A stretch of 64,000 nt of DNA, taken from assembly GCA_049578545.1 (NCBI GenBank), contig JBAUMF010000039.1, positions 23,721-87,720 on the forward strand. The letters are read 5' to 3'. The translations under genes and the position numbers were made by a program. Below, in pieces: positions 1 through 8,586 of the stretch (position 1 is the first letter of the stretch; each line of letters opens with the position of its first letter). The DNA is from DASQBT01 sp049578545. GTDB lineage: Bacteria; Pseudomonadota; Gammaproteobacteria; Burkholderiales; Thiobacillaceae. A model generated the notes under the pieces. The model was not told where the DNA came from. It did not search any database and worked only from the letters and a program-made list of their open reading frames with translations.

Positions 1-1
1 C

Positions 2-418
2 GAGGCCCAGGCGTACGCCAATGACGTGGTGCCCCGTGCGAAAGGGAATGCATCACGCCTGCAGCAGGAGTCGGAAGGCTATCGTCAGGCTGTGATCGCA
101 AACTCGGAAGGTGAGGCGAGCCGCTTCAGCCAGATCGAGGCTCAATACAAGAAGGCTCCGGTAGTAACCCGCGAGCGCATCTATCTGGACAGCATGCAGC
201 AGGTCATGAACAACACCTCCAAAGTGATCGTGGATCAAAAAGGAGGCAATAGCCTGCTTTATCTGCCACTGGATAAACTGCAGCAAATGGCTTCCCAGCC
301 TGCTACCCAGGCACCGGAGACAGAATCTCAGCCGAAGTCCGCCCCTTCAACGAGCGAAGATACCCTTTCGCGCTCCAGGGATGCGTTCCGCAGCCGGGAT
401 CGGGGGGAGCGTCCATGA
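2..418 (+). CDS. hflK: HflK C-terminal part (cut by window edge)
   Basis: The frame is open from the left edge and starts EAQAYANDVVPRAKG, the helical stretch that follows the SPFH/band-7 domain in HflK; 138 residues remain. The end is a Pro/Ser/Gln-rich tail. HflK and HflC form the membrane complex that surrounds the FtsH protease and modulates its activity; this is family knowledge. The stop overlaps the hflC start (ATGATGA), so translation is probably coupled. The N-terminus and membrane anchor lie outside the window. Confidence 0.93.
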   Translation, partial: EAQAYANDVVPRAKGNASRLQQESEGYRQAVIANSEGEASRFSQIEAQYKKAPVVTRERIYLDSMQQVMNNTSKVIVDQKGGNSLLYLPLDKLQQMASQPATQAPETESQPKSAPSTSEDTLSRSRDAFRSRDRGERP

Positions 419-1296
419 TGAATCGTCTTCCCCTGATTGCAGTGGGTCTGCTGATTGTCTTGGTGGTCCTGAATTCGATGTTCTATCGGGTTGATCAGCG
501 GGAGTTTGCGCTGGTGTTCCAGTTCGGTGAAATCGTCGAGGTGCAAAAGCAGCCTGGGCTTCACCTCAAACTGCCGTTTGTCCAGAACGTGCGGTTTTTC
601 GATTCCCGCATCCGGACTTCGGATGAGAAGGATGCCGAGCGCTTTCTGACGTCGGAAAAGAAGAATGTACTGGTCGATTCCTTCATCAAATGGCGGGTCG
701 TTGATCCCAAGCAGTACTATATTTCTGTACAAGGTGATGCTGACAAGGCTGAGACACGGCTGAGGCAAACCGTCAACGACGGACTGCGGGCCGAGTTCGG
801 CAAACGCACGGTGCATGATGTTGTGTCTGGCCAGCGGGATGAAATCATGAACATCATCACCGCAAAGGCCGATCAGGATGCTGGCCAGATCGGCGTTCAG
901 GTGGTGGATGTGCGCCTCAAGCGGGTGGATTTGTCCGAGGAAATCAGCGAGTCCGTTTACCGGCGCATGGATGCAGAGCGCAAGCGCGTTGCCAACGAGC
1001 TGCGCTCAACCGGTGCGGCAGAAGCAGAAAAAATCAAGGCCGAAGCCGATCGGCAAAAGCAGGTAATTATTGCCGAGGCGTACAGCGATGCCCAACGCAT
1101 CAAGGGTGAGGGCGACGCCAAGGCGTCGGCGATCTACGCTCAAGCCTACGGGAAGAATCCCGAGTTCTACGCGTTCTACCGTTCCATGCAGGCCTACCGC
1201 GACAGTTTCAAGAACAAGAGCGATGTCATGGTGCTGGAACCCAATTCGGACTTCTTCAAATACATGAAGAATCCTCGCGCCAGCGGCACCAAGTAA
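415..1296 (+). CDS. hflC: FtsH protease modulator HflC
   Basis: 293 residues, normal for HflC. Residues 4-20 form one hydrophobic anchor (LPLIAVGLLIVLVVL), followed by an SPFH/band-7 domain (about 20-190) and the helical region with KAEADRQKQVIIAEAYSDA, typical of prohibitin-like proteins. It partners HflK around FtsH on the periplasmic face of the inner membrane. The first of two adjacent ATGs overlaps the hflK stop; the second ATG is equally possible. Together with hflK, DUF2065, hisZ and purA it forms an order often seen in betaproteobacteria. Confidence 0.96.
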   Translation: MMNRLPLIAVGLLIVLVVLNSMFYRVDQREFALVFQFGEIVEVQKQPGLHLKLPFVQNVRFFDSRIRTSDEKDAERFLTSEKKNVLVDSFIKWRVVDPKQYYISVQGDADKAETRLRQTVNDGLRAEFGKRTVHDVVSGQRDEIMNIITAKADQDAGQIGVQVVDVRLKRVDLSEEISESVYRRMDAERKRVANELRSTGAAEAEKIKAEADRQKQVIIAEAYSDAQRIKGEGDAKASAIYAQAYGKNPEFYAFYRSMQAYRDSFKNKSDVMVLEPNSDFFKYMKNPRASGTK

Positions 1297-1307
1297 GCCG
1301 TGTTGCG

Positions 1308-1493
1308 ATGACGGGTGACTGGATGGTTGCGTTTGCCCTTGTGCTGGTGTTGGAAGGTATTCTTCCATTGGCGGCACCTACATTCTGGCGTGATGCCATT
1401 CGCCGTGCCACCGAATTGAGCGATGGCCAGTTGCGTTTCATGGGGGCCATTTCCATGGCTAGTGGACTCGCCCTGATTGTGCTTCTGAAGTGA
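1308..1493 (+). CDS. DUF2065 (YjeT-like) small membrane protein
   Basis: 61 residues with two hydrophobic segments (about 5-22 and 43-60) separated by a charged loop with FWRDAIRRATELSD, and a GLALIVLLK end. This is the pattern of the DUF2065/YjeT family, which commonly sits between hflC and hisZ or purA. Its function is unknown; the operon position suggests a link to the HflKC-FtsH complex, which is inference. The stop overlaps the GTG that could serve as an upstream hisZ start. Confidence 0.85.
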   Translation: MTGDWMVAFALVLVLEGILPLAAPTFWRDAIRRATELSDGQLRFMGAISMASGLALIVLLK

Positions 1494-1501
1494 ATTCCAG
1501 C

Positions 1502-2467
1502 ATGCGAGCATGGCTTCTCCCCGAAAACCTCGAAGATGTGTTACCGCCGCAGGCCTGGAAAATGGAAGGCCTGCGGCGTGTACTGCTCGATCATTTCCGC
1601 GATTGCGGTTACGAGCTGGTCATCCCTCCCATGATCGAATACCTGGATTCACTATTGACCGGGACAGGGTCTGATCTGGATCTCAAGACCTTCAAGCTGG
1701 TGGATCAGGTCTCAGGCCGGCTCATGGGAATACGAGCGGACATTACGCCTCAGGTCGCACGTATTGACGCGCATCTGCTTGGCCAGAATCCGGTCAACCG
1801 CTTGTGTTACGCAGGCAGTGTGCTCCATGCCCAGCTTGACGGTTACCACCGCTCACGCGAGCCGATCCAACTGGGTGCAGAACTTTATGGCGAGGCAGGT
1901 TCCAAAGCCGATCTCGAAATCGTTCAACTCATGCTCGATAGCCTGGCGGCTGCCGGGTTGAGCGGCTTTCAGCTTGATCTTGGACATGTGGCAATCTATC
2001 GCGCGTTGGTTGCCAAGGCCAGACTCGATAAGGATTTGGAACAGGCACTGTTTCGTGCGCTGCAATCAAAGAATGCCAGCGAAGTGACCGCTATGACGCA
2101 AACAACTGCGCCTGATTTGCGGGATGCATTCTCGGCGCTGACGCAGTTATTCGGCGATGAAACAATTCTGCCTATTGCGCGTAATCGGCTGCCGCAAATG
2201 CCGGAAATCAGTCAAGCCTTGGATGATCTTGAAATTCTGGCGAGCGGACTGTCCAGACAGGATGTGGACGTGGCTTTCGATCTGGCGGAACTGCGCGGCT
2301 ATGGTTATCACAGCGGTATCGTATTCACCGCGTACAGCACTGGCCGCAGCCGGGCCATGGCCTTGGGTGGTCGATATGACGAAGTCGGTAAAATTTTCGG
2401 CAGGGCACGCCCAGCTACCGGATTCAGTCTGGATCTTAGGGAACTGGTCGAAGCCGTCCCGACATAA
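1502..2467 (+). CDS. hisZ: ATP phosphoribosyltransferase regulatory subunit HisZ
   Basis: A class II aminoacyl-tRNA-synthetase-like protein without an anticodon-binding domain: the HisRS paralogue that, with the short HisG, makes the first enzyme of histidine synthesis. Visible motifs are MGIRADITPQVARIDA (motif 2 region) and a C-terminal GGRYDEVGKIFGRARPATGFSLDL (motif 3-like). An in-frame GTG lies at 1490, but the ATG at 1502 gives MRAWLLPENLEDVLPP, matching the usual family N-terminus, so I prefer it (321 residues). It is followed 18 bases later by purA. Confidence 0.93.
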   Translation: MRAWLLPENLEDVLPPQAWKMEGLRRVLLDHFRDCGYELVIPPMIEYLDSLLTGTGSDLDLKTFKLVDQVSGRLMGIRADITPQVARIDAHLLGQNPVNRLCYAGSVLHAQLDGYHRSREPIQLGAELYGEAGSKADLEIVQLMLDSLAAAGLSGFQLDLGHVAIYRALVAKARLDKDLEQALFRALQSKNASEVTAMTQTTAPDLRDAFSALTQLFGDETILPIARNRLPQMPEISQALDDLEILASGLSRQDVDVAFDLAELRGYGYHSGIVFTAYSTGRSRAMALGGRYDEVGKIFGRARPATGFSLDLRELVEAVPT

Positions 2468-2485
2468 CAATCAGGGAGAATAATC

Positions 2486-3781
2486 ATGGCCAAGAATGTG
2501 GTCGTCATCGGCACGCAATGGGGCGATGAAGGCAAGGGCAAAATTGTCGACTGGCTTACCGACCGTGCACAGGGTGTGGTGCGCTTCCAGGGTGGTCACA
2601 ACGCGGGCCATACCCTGGTGGTAGGTGGCAAGAAAACCGTTCTGCATCTTATTCCGTCCGGCATTCTACGTGAAAATGTTACCTGCTATATCGGCAACGG
2701 CGTTGTTCTCTCGCCAGACGCGTTGCTGGCAGAAGTCGACATGCTCGCAAAGGCGGGCGTGAGCGTAGAAGGCCGCTTGAAAATATCGGAGGCAGCGCCG
2801 CTCATCCTGCCGCATCATGTCGCGCTTGATCATGCGCGTGAGGCTGCCAAGGGAGCGGGCAAAATCGGTACCACCGGTCGCGGTATCGGGCCAGCTTATG
2901 AGGACAAGGTCGCTCGTCGCGCCATTCGCGTGCAGGACCTGTTCCATCGCGAGCGTTTCGCCGCCAAGCTAGGCGAGGTACTCGATTACCACAACTTCAT
3001 GTTGAAGAATTACTTCAAGGCCGAGACCGTGGATTTCGCCAGGACGCTCGACGACGCCATGCGCATGGCCGAGCGCATCAAGCCGTTGGTGGCTGATGTA
3101 CCGCGCGCATTGTATGAAGCGAACCGTGCCGGTGACAATTTGTTGTTCGAAGGTGCGCAGGGCACCCTGCTCGATATCGACCACGGTACTTATCCCTTTG
3201 TGACGAGTTCCAACTGTACGGCAGGTGGTGCCGCCACCGGCACCGGAATGGGCCCGTCTTCCATGCATTACATCTTGGGAATCACCAAAGCCTACACTAC
3301 GCGGGTTGGATCTGGTCCGTTCCCCACCGAGCTGTTTGACGACGTGGGCAAATACCTGGGTGAAAAGGGTCACGAGTTTGGCGCCACTACCGGGCGCGCC
3401 CGCCGTTGCGGCTGGTTTGATGCCGCAGCACTCAAGCGCTCCATCCAGATCAATGGTATTTCCGGATTGTGTGTTACCAAACTTGATGTGCTCGACGGCC
3501 TGGAGACCCTGCGGATTTGTGTGGGCTATAAGGTCGGCGGCGGTATCACGAGCGATATCCTCCCGGTTGGCGCAGAAACACTGGCCAGCTGCGAACCCAT
3601 CTACGAGGACCTGCCCGGCTGGAAAGAGTCCACTGTCGGCGTGAAAGCATACGAGGGACTTCCGCCCAACGCCCGAGCTTATCTAAGGCACATGGAGGAA
3701 CTTTGCGAGGTGCCGATCGATATCATCTCCACCGGCCCCGACCGTGAGGAAACCATCGTTAGGCGCCACCCGTTTGAATAA
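2486..3781 (+). CDS. purA: Adenylosuccinate synthetase
   Basis: 431 residues, full length. The N-terminus has the GTP/IMP site (GTQWGDEGKGKIVDW, then GGHNAGHT) and the middle has GTTGRGIGPAYEDK and TTGRARRCGWFD, all PurA signatures. It makes adenylosuccinate from IMP and aspartate using GTP, the committed step to AMP. A GGGAGA Shine-Dalgarno precedes the ATG. It is the last plus-strand gene before a minus-strand tRNA. Confidence 0.97.
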   Translation: MAKNVVVIGTQWGDEGKGKIVDWLTDRAQGVVRFQGGHNAGHTLVVGGKKTVLHLIPSGILRENVTCYIGNGVVLSPDALLAEVDMLAKAGVSVEGRLKISEAAPLILPHHVALDHAREAAKGAGKIGTTGRGIGPAYEDKVARRAIRVQDLFHRERFAAKLGEVLDYHNFMLKNYFKAETVDFARTLDDAMRMAERIKPLVADVPRALYEANRAGDNLLFEGAQGTLLDIDHGTYPFVTSSNCTAGGAATGTGMGPSSMHYILGITKAYTTRVGSGPFPTELFDDVGKYLGEKGHEFGATTGRARRCGWFDAAALKRSIQINGISGLCVTKLDVLDGLETLRICVGYKVGGGITSDILPVGAETLASCEPIYEDLPGWKESTVGVKAYEGLPPNARAYLRHMEELCEVPIDIISTGPDREETIVRRHPFE

Positions 3782-3805
3782 ATGAGGGCTGAGAGGCGTA
3801 AAATC

Positions 3806-3827
3806 AAAAACGTAGCGCGGCCTACGT
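3806..3827 (-). terminator. Rho-independent terminator of tRNA-Leu
   Basis: On the minus strand, ACGTAG and CTACGT form a 6-bp stem around a six-base GC-rich loop and are followed by five T. It lies about 25 bases downstream of the tRNA 3' end and between the convergent ends of purA and the tRNA. Confidence 0.7.
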
Positions 3828-3851
3828 GCAGCACTGCCTTTCACTTTTTTG

Positions 3852-3936
<85 letters not shown>

Positions 3937-3970
3937 CAAGAGCCGCGAATATTAAAGACCGGAACCCAAA

Positions 3971-6259
3971 TTGTCAACGAGAAAAGCTGCCAGCAAGCCT
4001 GCTCCCACTAAATCCAGAAGCCTCGACAAGCCTAGCTTGCGTGAGCAGGACCCTTTTCTGGAGCGTGAACGAACCCGTTACGAATACCCTTTGCCTAGCA
4101 GGGAATGGATGCTTCAGGTTTTGACAGATCAAGGGCGCCCGATGCCCATCGACGAACTGGTGAATCTTCTGGGCATTCATCACCACGAGCAGGATACCTT
4201 TCAACGGCGCTTGAATGCAATGGAGCGGGATGGACAGATCATGGTCAACCGCAAGGGCCAGATTTGTCTGCCTGACAAGCTTGCCCTGATTCGGGGCCGA
4301 ATTGAAGGACACCCGGAAGGATTTGGTTTTGTCGTTCCCGATGATGGGTCAGCGGACTTGTTTCTGTCGCCCAGGGAAATGCATCAGGTGATGCACGGCG
4401 ACCGGGTGCTGGTGAAGGAGGCGGGGCTGGATCGCCGTGGACGTCGTGAAGGCAAGATCGTCGAAGTGCTTGATCGGGCGCAAAGCCGCATTGTCGGCCG
4501 CTATTACCATGAGAAAGGGGTCGGTTTCGTGGTCGCAGAAAACCGGCGCATCAACCAGGACATCCTGATTCCCCAGGATCAGGGTGGCGGAGCAATTCAT
4601 GGTCAGGTCGTGACGGTGGAAATGGTTTCGCCACCCACCAAATATTCCGAACCGGTAGGTCGCATTGTTGAAGTGTTGGGGTCGTATGCTGACCCCGGCA
4701 TGGAGATCGAGATTGCCCTGCGCAAGCATGCGCTGCCCTTTGAATTTTCCCCAGCTGCAGAAGCACAGGCCCAAGCGCTACCGAAAAACGTGGTGAAGAA
4801 GGACTGGGTTGGTCGCGAAGACATCACTGGACTGCCGCTCGTCACCATCGACGGGGAAACGGCAAAGGATTTCGACGATGCAGTGTTTTGCGAGCCCGCA
4901 GGAAATGGCTTCCGTCTGGTCGTGGCCATTGCTGATGTGTCCCACTATGTGCAGCCCAAGGATGGCCTCGACCAGGATGCTTATGAGCGTGGCAACTCGG
5001 TATATTTTCCGCGCCGGGTCATTCCAATGCTGCCTGAGGCATTGTCCAACGGCCTGTGTTCGCTCAACCCGAAGGTGGAACGGCTGTGCATGGTGTGTGA
5101 CATGGTGGTGGGTCAGCAGGGGGCCATCAAGTCCTATCGCTTCTATCAGGCGGTGATGTACTCGCATGCGCGGCTGACTTATACGCAGGTCTGGTCATGG
5201 CTGTCCAATGCGGAGAAACCGGACAAGGGACACCTTCCCTTGCTGCCCCATCTGAAAAACCTGGAGGCGGTTTTCAAGGTGCTGCTCAGGGCACGCGAGC
5301 GGCGCGGGGCGATCGATTTTGAAAGCGTGGAAACCCGCATGATCTTTGATGATCAGGGCAAGATTACCCGCATCGAGCAGGTGGTTCGCAATGAGGCACA
5401 CAGGCTAATCGAAGAGTGCATGCTGGCTGCGAACGTATGTGCATCGGACCTGCTGCGCAGAAAGAAGATGCCTGCGCTGTATCGGATACATGAGGGGCCC
5501 ACACCCGAGAAACTGGAAGCGCTGCAAGGATTTCTTGCCGAGTTCGGCCTGCATCTGCCGGGGGGCGACGAGCCAAAAGCGAAGGACTTTGCGCGATTGC
5601 TGGAACAGGTCAAGCCCAGGCCCGATGCACAGCTTTTGCAGACGGTCATGCTGCGTTCACTCAGGCAGGCGGTCTACAGTCCGGACAACGTGGGCCACTT
5701 TGGTCTGGCGTATGAACAATATACCCATTTTACTTCGCCGATCAGGCGCTATCCGGATCTTCTTATTCACCGCGCCATCAAGTCGGTGCTGAGCGGTGAG
5801 AAAGCGCCGCAGATGAAACTTGATGTGATCGGTGAACATTGTTCAATTACCGAGCGCAGGGCGGACGATGCCAGCCGCGATGTGGAAACCTGGCTCAAGA
5901 CCTATTACATGCGCGAACATCTGGGCTCTGAGTTCTGGGGAACTGTGAGCTCAGTCACCAGCTTTGGCTTGTTTGTGGCGCTGGACGAGGTATTCGTCGA
6001 GGGTTTGGTGCATATTTCCGAACTTGGGCAGGATTATTTCCGCTTCGATCCCGCCAAGCACTGGTTGCTTGGTGAAAGAACCGGCCAACGGTTCCGCCTA
6101 GGGGATCGTTTGCGGGTCAAGGTGGTGCGGGCTGATATCGAATCGAGCAAGATCGACTTTGTGCTGGTTGAGGAGACAGATTCAGCAGCCTTGCCGGGCA
6201 AGGCTAAAGGCAAAAAGACTACCGGTTCAGCCAATAAACCCGCGCGTAAACGAAGCTAA
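3971..6259 (+). CDS. rnr: Ribonuclease R
   Basis: 762 residues: an N-terminal winged-helix (about 40-110), two cold-shock/OB domains (about 110-270), the RNB catalytic domain with the acidic motif TAKDFDDAV near residue 300, an S1 domain (about 665-740) and a basic Lys/Arg tail. It is a 3'-5' exoribonuclease that degrades structured RNA. The start is TTG, supported by GGAA six bases upstream and by the N-terminal sequence; no ATG fits. It ends seven bases from the convergent TPR gene. Confidence 0.95.
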   Translation: MSTRKAASKPAPTKSRSLDKPSLREQDPFLERERTRYEYPLPSREWMLQVLTDQGRPMPIDELVNLLGIHHHEQDTFQRRLNAMERDGQIMVNRKGQICLPDKLALIRGRIEGHPEGFGFVVPDDGSADLFLSPREMHQVMHGDRVLVKEAGLDRRGRREGKIVEVLDRAQSRIVGRYYHEKGVGFVVAENRRINQDILIPQDQGGGAIHGQVVTVEMVSPPTKYSEPVGRIVEVLGSYADPGMEIEIALRKHALPFEFSPAAEAQAQALPKNVVKKDWVGREDITGLPLVTIDGETAKDFDDAVFCEPAGNGFRLVVAIADVSHYVQPKDGLDQDAYERGNSVYFPRRVIPMLPEALSNGLCSLNPKVERLCMVCDMVVGQQGAIKSYRFYQAVMYSHARLTYTQVWSWLSNAEKPDKGHLPLLPHLKNLEAVFKVLLRARERRGAIDFESVETRMIFDDQGKITRIEQVVRNEAHRLIEECMLAANVCASDLLRRKKMPALYRIHEGPTPEKLEALQGFLAEFGLHLPGGDEPKAKDFARLLEQVKPRPDAQLLQTVMLRSLRQAVYSPDNVGHFGLAYEQYTHFTSPIRRYPDLLIHRAIKSVLSGEKAPQMKLDVIGEHCSITERRADDASRDVETWLKTYYMREHLGSEFWGTVSSVTSFGLFVALDEVFVEGLVHISELGQDYFRFDPAKHWLLGERTGQRFRLGDRLRVKVVRADIESSKIDFVLVEETDSAALPGKAKGKKTTGSANKPARKRS

Positions 6260-6266
6260 TTTCGCC

Positions 6267-6710
6267 CTATCGTTCTTGCGAGTCCAGTTGTGCGATGAGT
6301 GGGGCAAGCTGTTCCTTGCGTGCAGGCTCCAGGCGCAAGGCTTCCTCCCATACAGCCCGGGCCAGGCTTTTGTCGCCGCTATGCAGGTAGGCAATTCCCA
6401 GGCCGATCCAGGCCTTGGCATTCCTTGAATCCAGGCCGATTACGCGCTGATACTCTTTCATGCTGGCACTGAAGTCGTTGCGCGAGAGAAGCAGCCCGGC
6501 CAGCTTCATGTGTCCTTCCAGGGAGTTTGGATCAGCCTTTACAGCGTTTTCATACAGCTGTTGTGCCTTGTCCAGGCGGCCTTGCGACCACTCTTGATAG
6601 GCTTGGGCAAGCAGGCTGGAAGTCGATTCTGCCAGTGCCGATCCCGCAAAACATAAGCCAAGGATTAGTGAAGCGCAGCCAGCGACACGTGCCGTGTAAC
6701 CTGATTTCAT
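6267..6710 (-). CDS. Exported TPR-repeat protein
   Basis: About 147 residues from the ATG at 6710; an in-frame ATG four codons upstream (6722) is also possible. A hydrophobic signal peptide ends in GSALA|ES, and the mature part is three to four TPR units (for example AQQLYENAVKADPNSLEGH and KAWIGLGIAYLHSGDKSLAR). It is probably a periplasmic scaffold or assembly factor. It follows the HAO-like cytochrome gene on the same strand, but a strong terminator separates them, so it is either expressed by read-through or has its own promoter. The partner is unknown. Confidence 0.85.
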   Translation of the reverse strand: MKSGYTARVAGCASLILGLCFAGSALAESTSSLLAQAYQEWSQGRLDKAQQLYENAVKADPNSLEGHMKLAGLLLSRNDFSASMKEYQRVIGLDSRNAKAWIGLGIAYLHSGDKSLARAVWEEALRLEPARKEQLAPLIAQLDSQER

Positions 6711-6728
6711 ACATCGTCCCATTTACAG

Positions 6729-6756
6729 AAAAAAATGCCCTCCCATGAGGGAGGGC
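6729..6756 (-). terminator. Strong terminator after the HAO-like gene
   Basis: Minus-strand GCCCTCCC and GGGAGGGC make a perfect 8-bp GC stem with a TCAT loop, followed by A and a run of seven T. It lies 20 bases after the stop of the cytochrome gene and just before the start of the TPR gene, so the cytochrome message is likely monocistronic. Confidence 0.88.
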
Positions 6757-6775
6757 GGTCAGAGCGGGGAGGCTA

Positions 6776-8230
6776 CTACTTTAAGGAACCCTTGCCGTAA
6801 CGTTCCTCGTAACCCTTGCGTACCTTGTCGATGGATTCCTTGCTGATCCCGTTGAAGTACCAGTCATGGCCCTCGATCGGCTTGAAGTATTTTGCCAGCA
6901 GTTCGTCAGCAAACTTCTCGTTGCCGTCCTTCTTGCGAACGACTTCGCGCATCTCGGGAATCCATTTCATATAAGTGTGCTTGGACACTTCATACATGCC
7001 GTGCCACCAGGTGTAGTCCGGGCCACTCATTGACGCGCCATGGCGGGCGCGGCGACCTTCGTGGTGCCAGATCTCGAACCAGGTCCACTTGATCTCTGCG
7101 TCAAGCGGGTCGGCGGTGAGGTAGCCCTTGTCCTGGAGTTCTTTCATCATCGCGGCGATCGGCTTGGCGAACTTGTCATTGTAGAGATCCACCACATCGT
7201 CAAACTGCTTGTAATGCCCGTCAATCATGTCCGATGCATGGCAGGCGGCGCAAACTTGCTTCATCTTGTCGCGGCGCTGTTCCCAGGTCAGGATTTCCAC
7301 CACCTTGGCGCCCTTGATGTCGTCGCCCACCTTGGGGAGGGGCTTGCTTGCCGGCTGGTCGAACTCATCGCCATTGTCAAGGCGGATCAGGTTGATCTTG
7401 GTGGAAATGGGCGGACGCAGGGTCCAGGAGATCCGCTCGCCCACATCGTGGGTGCGCTCGATACCGGGGGCGGCGCCCATGTGGCAGGAGGTGCAGGTGG
7501 GCGCAGCCGTGTAGTCCCTCCCCGCCACCCATTTTCTGGATTCGAGGTTCATTTCATTGACCTTGGCACGGTAGATGATGCCGTGTTTGGATTCGTTGTA
7601 GATCTCGATCTGCGGATGGTCGGGCCCCACATGGCATTTGCCACAGGTGTCAGGCGTGCGCGCCTGTGCGACGGAGAAACTGTGGCGTGCGTGGCAGGCG
7701 GTGCAGGAACCGCGGGAACCGTCCGGATTGTGCCGGCCGATGCCGGTATTGGGCCAGGTTTGCGGCGTAGGCATGCCATTGGCATCCAGTTCCACATTCG
7801 AGCCATGGCACTGGCGGCAACCGGCGTTGACGGCGGCGGGTCCGCCGACTACTTCGCCAATGATGTTGTCAAGTGAGTTCAGAATATCCCCCGCCTTGGC
7901 ATGATGTGAACGCGTCATCTCCGCCACTTCCTGGCTATGACAGGTGCCGCAGTTCTTGGGCGAAACGATGATGTGAATGCGGACGTTGTGGTGCATGAAT
8001 CCATCCTTGTCTGCTGCGTCTGCCTTGTGGCAGTCATAGCAGTCGACGCCTTTTTGGCCATGCCGGCTGAGTGACCATTCCTTGGTCAGACCCGGGGTCT
8101 GGGCTGCATGGCACTTGACGCATTTTGGCCCAGGGTCAGCATCGGCCAGGGCCGGGCCTGAAAAAAAAGCTGGAAACAGACAAGCAACTGCCAATCCGAT
8201 CCATAGCTGTGGACGCAAGATTCTTTTCAT
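6776..8230 (-). CDS. hao: Octaheme cytochrome c, hydroxylamine oxidoreductase-like
   Basis: 484 residues with a signal peptide (cleavage near SGPALA|DAD) and eight CxxCH haem-binding motifs at residues 37, 64, 94, 138, 176, 196, 246 and 327; in HAO the fourth carries the P460-type catalytic haem. The long helical C-terminus with GPDYTWWHGMYEV (403-415) is typical of the HAO family. In ammonia oxidisers HAO oxidises hydroxylamine; related proteins in other bacteria act in nitrite reduction. No haoB, cytochrome c554 or cM552 gene is adjacent, and no C-terminal membrane segment is evident. Function in nitrite or NO/hydroxylamine metabolism is inferred. It is monocistronic with an FNR-type promoter. 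Confidence 0.88.
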   Translation of the reverse strand: MKRILRPQLWIGLAVACLFPAFFSGPALADADPGPKCVKCHAAQTPGLTKEWSLSRHGQKGVDCYDCHKADAADKDGFMHHNVRIHIIVSPKNCGTCHSQEVAEMTRSHHAKAGDILNSLDNIIGEVVGGPAAVNAGCRQCHGSNVELDANGMPTPQTWPNTGIGRHNPDGSRGSCTACHARHSFSVAQARTPDTCGKCHVGPDHPQIEIYNESKHGIIYRAKVNEMNLESRKWVAGRDYTAAPTCTSCHMGAAPGIERTHDVGERISWTLRPPISTKINLIRLDNGDEFDQPASKPLPKVGDDIKGAKVVEILTWEQRRDKMKQVCAACHASDMIDGHYKQFDDVVDLYNDKFAKPIAAMMKELQDKGYLTADPLDAEIKWTWFEIWHHEGRRARHGASMSGPDYTWWHGMYEVSKHTYMKWIPEMREVVRKKDGNEKFADELLAKYFKPIEGHDWYFNGISKESIDKVRKGYEERYGKGSLK

Positions 8231-8323
8231 GGCTTCCTCCCTTTTCAGTTGGCCGACGAAACAACTTCAAGCTTAGGCTTGTTTATAGCCCAGTATTTCT
8301 GGCTTTGCTGAAGTCAGGGCCCA

Positions 8324-8329
8324 ATTATC
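8324..8329 (-). promoter_or_regulatory. Predicted -10 element of the HAO-like gene
   Basis: The minus strand reads GATAAT here. A start near 8316 would lie 41-42 bases from the centre of the FNR palindrome at 8351-8364, the class II activator spacing, and would give a leader of about 85 nt. Confidence 0.6.
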
Positions 8330-8350
8330 GAAATTTGCCGGTAAATGACC

Positions 8351-8364
8351 TTGATGCAAATCAA
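8351..8364. promoter_or_regulatory. FNR/Anr-type binding site (perfect)
   Basis: TTGATGCAAATCAA matches the consensus TTGAT-N4-ATCAA in all ten specified positions. It is centred about 41.5 bases upstream of the inferred start for the cytochrome gene, so oxygen- or NO-responsive activation by an FNR/CRP-family regulator is likely. The regulator gene is not in the window. Confidence 0.8.
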
Positions 8365-8491
8365 GAAACACTCCCTTTGAGATTGGATTGCACGATGCGT
8401 CACCGGTGAGTGCCTCAGTAGAAATAAACAAATGGGCTGGTTTGATACGCCATTTGATTGGAAAATACGATCTGCGGAGAATCGACATTTC

Positions 8492-8505
8492 TTGATCCGG
8501 GTCAA
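8492..8505. promoter_or_regulatory. Second FNR-type site (one mismatch)
   Basis: TTGATCCGGGTCAA matches nine of ten FNR consensus positions. Its centre is 88 bases upstream of the rlmB start and about 141 bases from the first site. It could act on either gene or be fortuitous. Confidence 0.45.
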
Positions 8506-8586
8506 CGTTCGAGCCTGTTTCCAGGGATCGATTTTGGCTGAATGTGGACAGCCGGGCTGCGCGCCGCCAAACGAGAACAAGAAGCA

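Larger units (their letters stand above)
8231..8586. other. Intergenic control region between hao-like gene and rlmB
   Basis: A divergent intergenic stretch of 356 bases with no credible gene. It holds a perfect FNR-type palindrome and a -10 element aimed at the minus-strand cytochrome gene, plus a second near-perfect FNR-type site closer to rlmB. I see no RNA gene or repeat in the rest. Confidence 0.7.

Noticed and set aside
7040..7876. 278-codon open frame antisense to the HAO-like gene
   Set aside because: It is the mirror of a GC-rich coding region and lacks any family motif or ribosome site; the eight CxxCH motifs on the other strand settle the coding strand.
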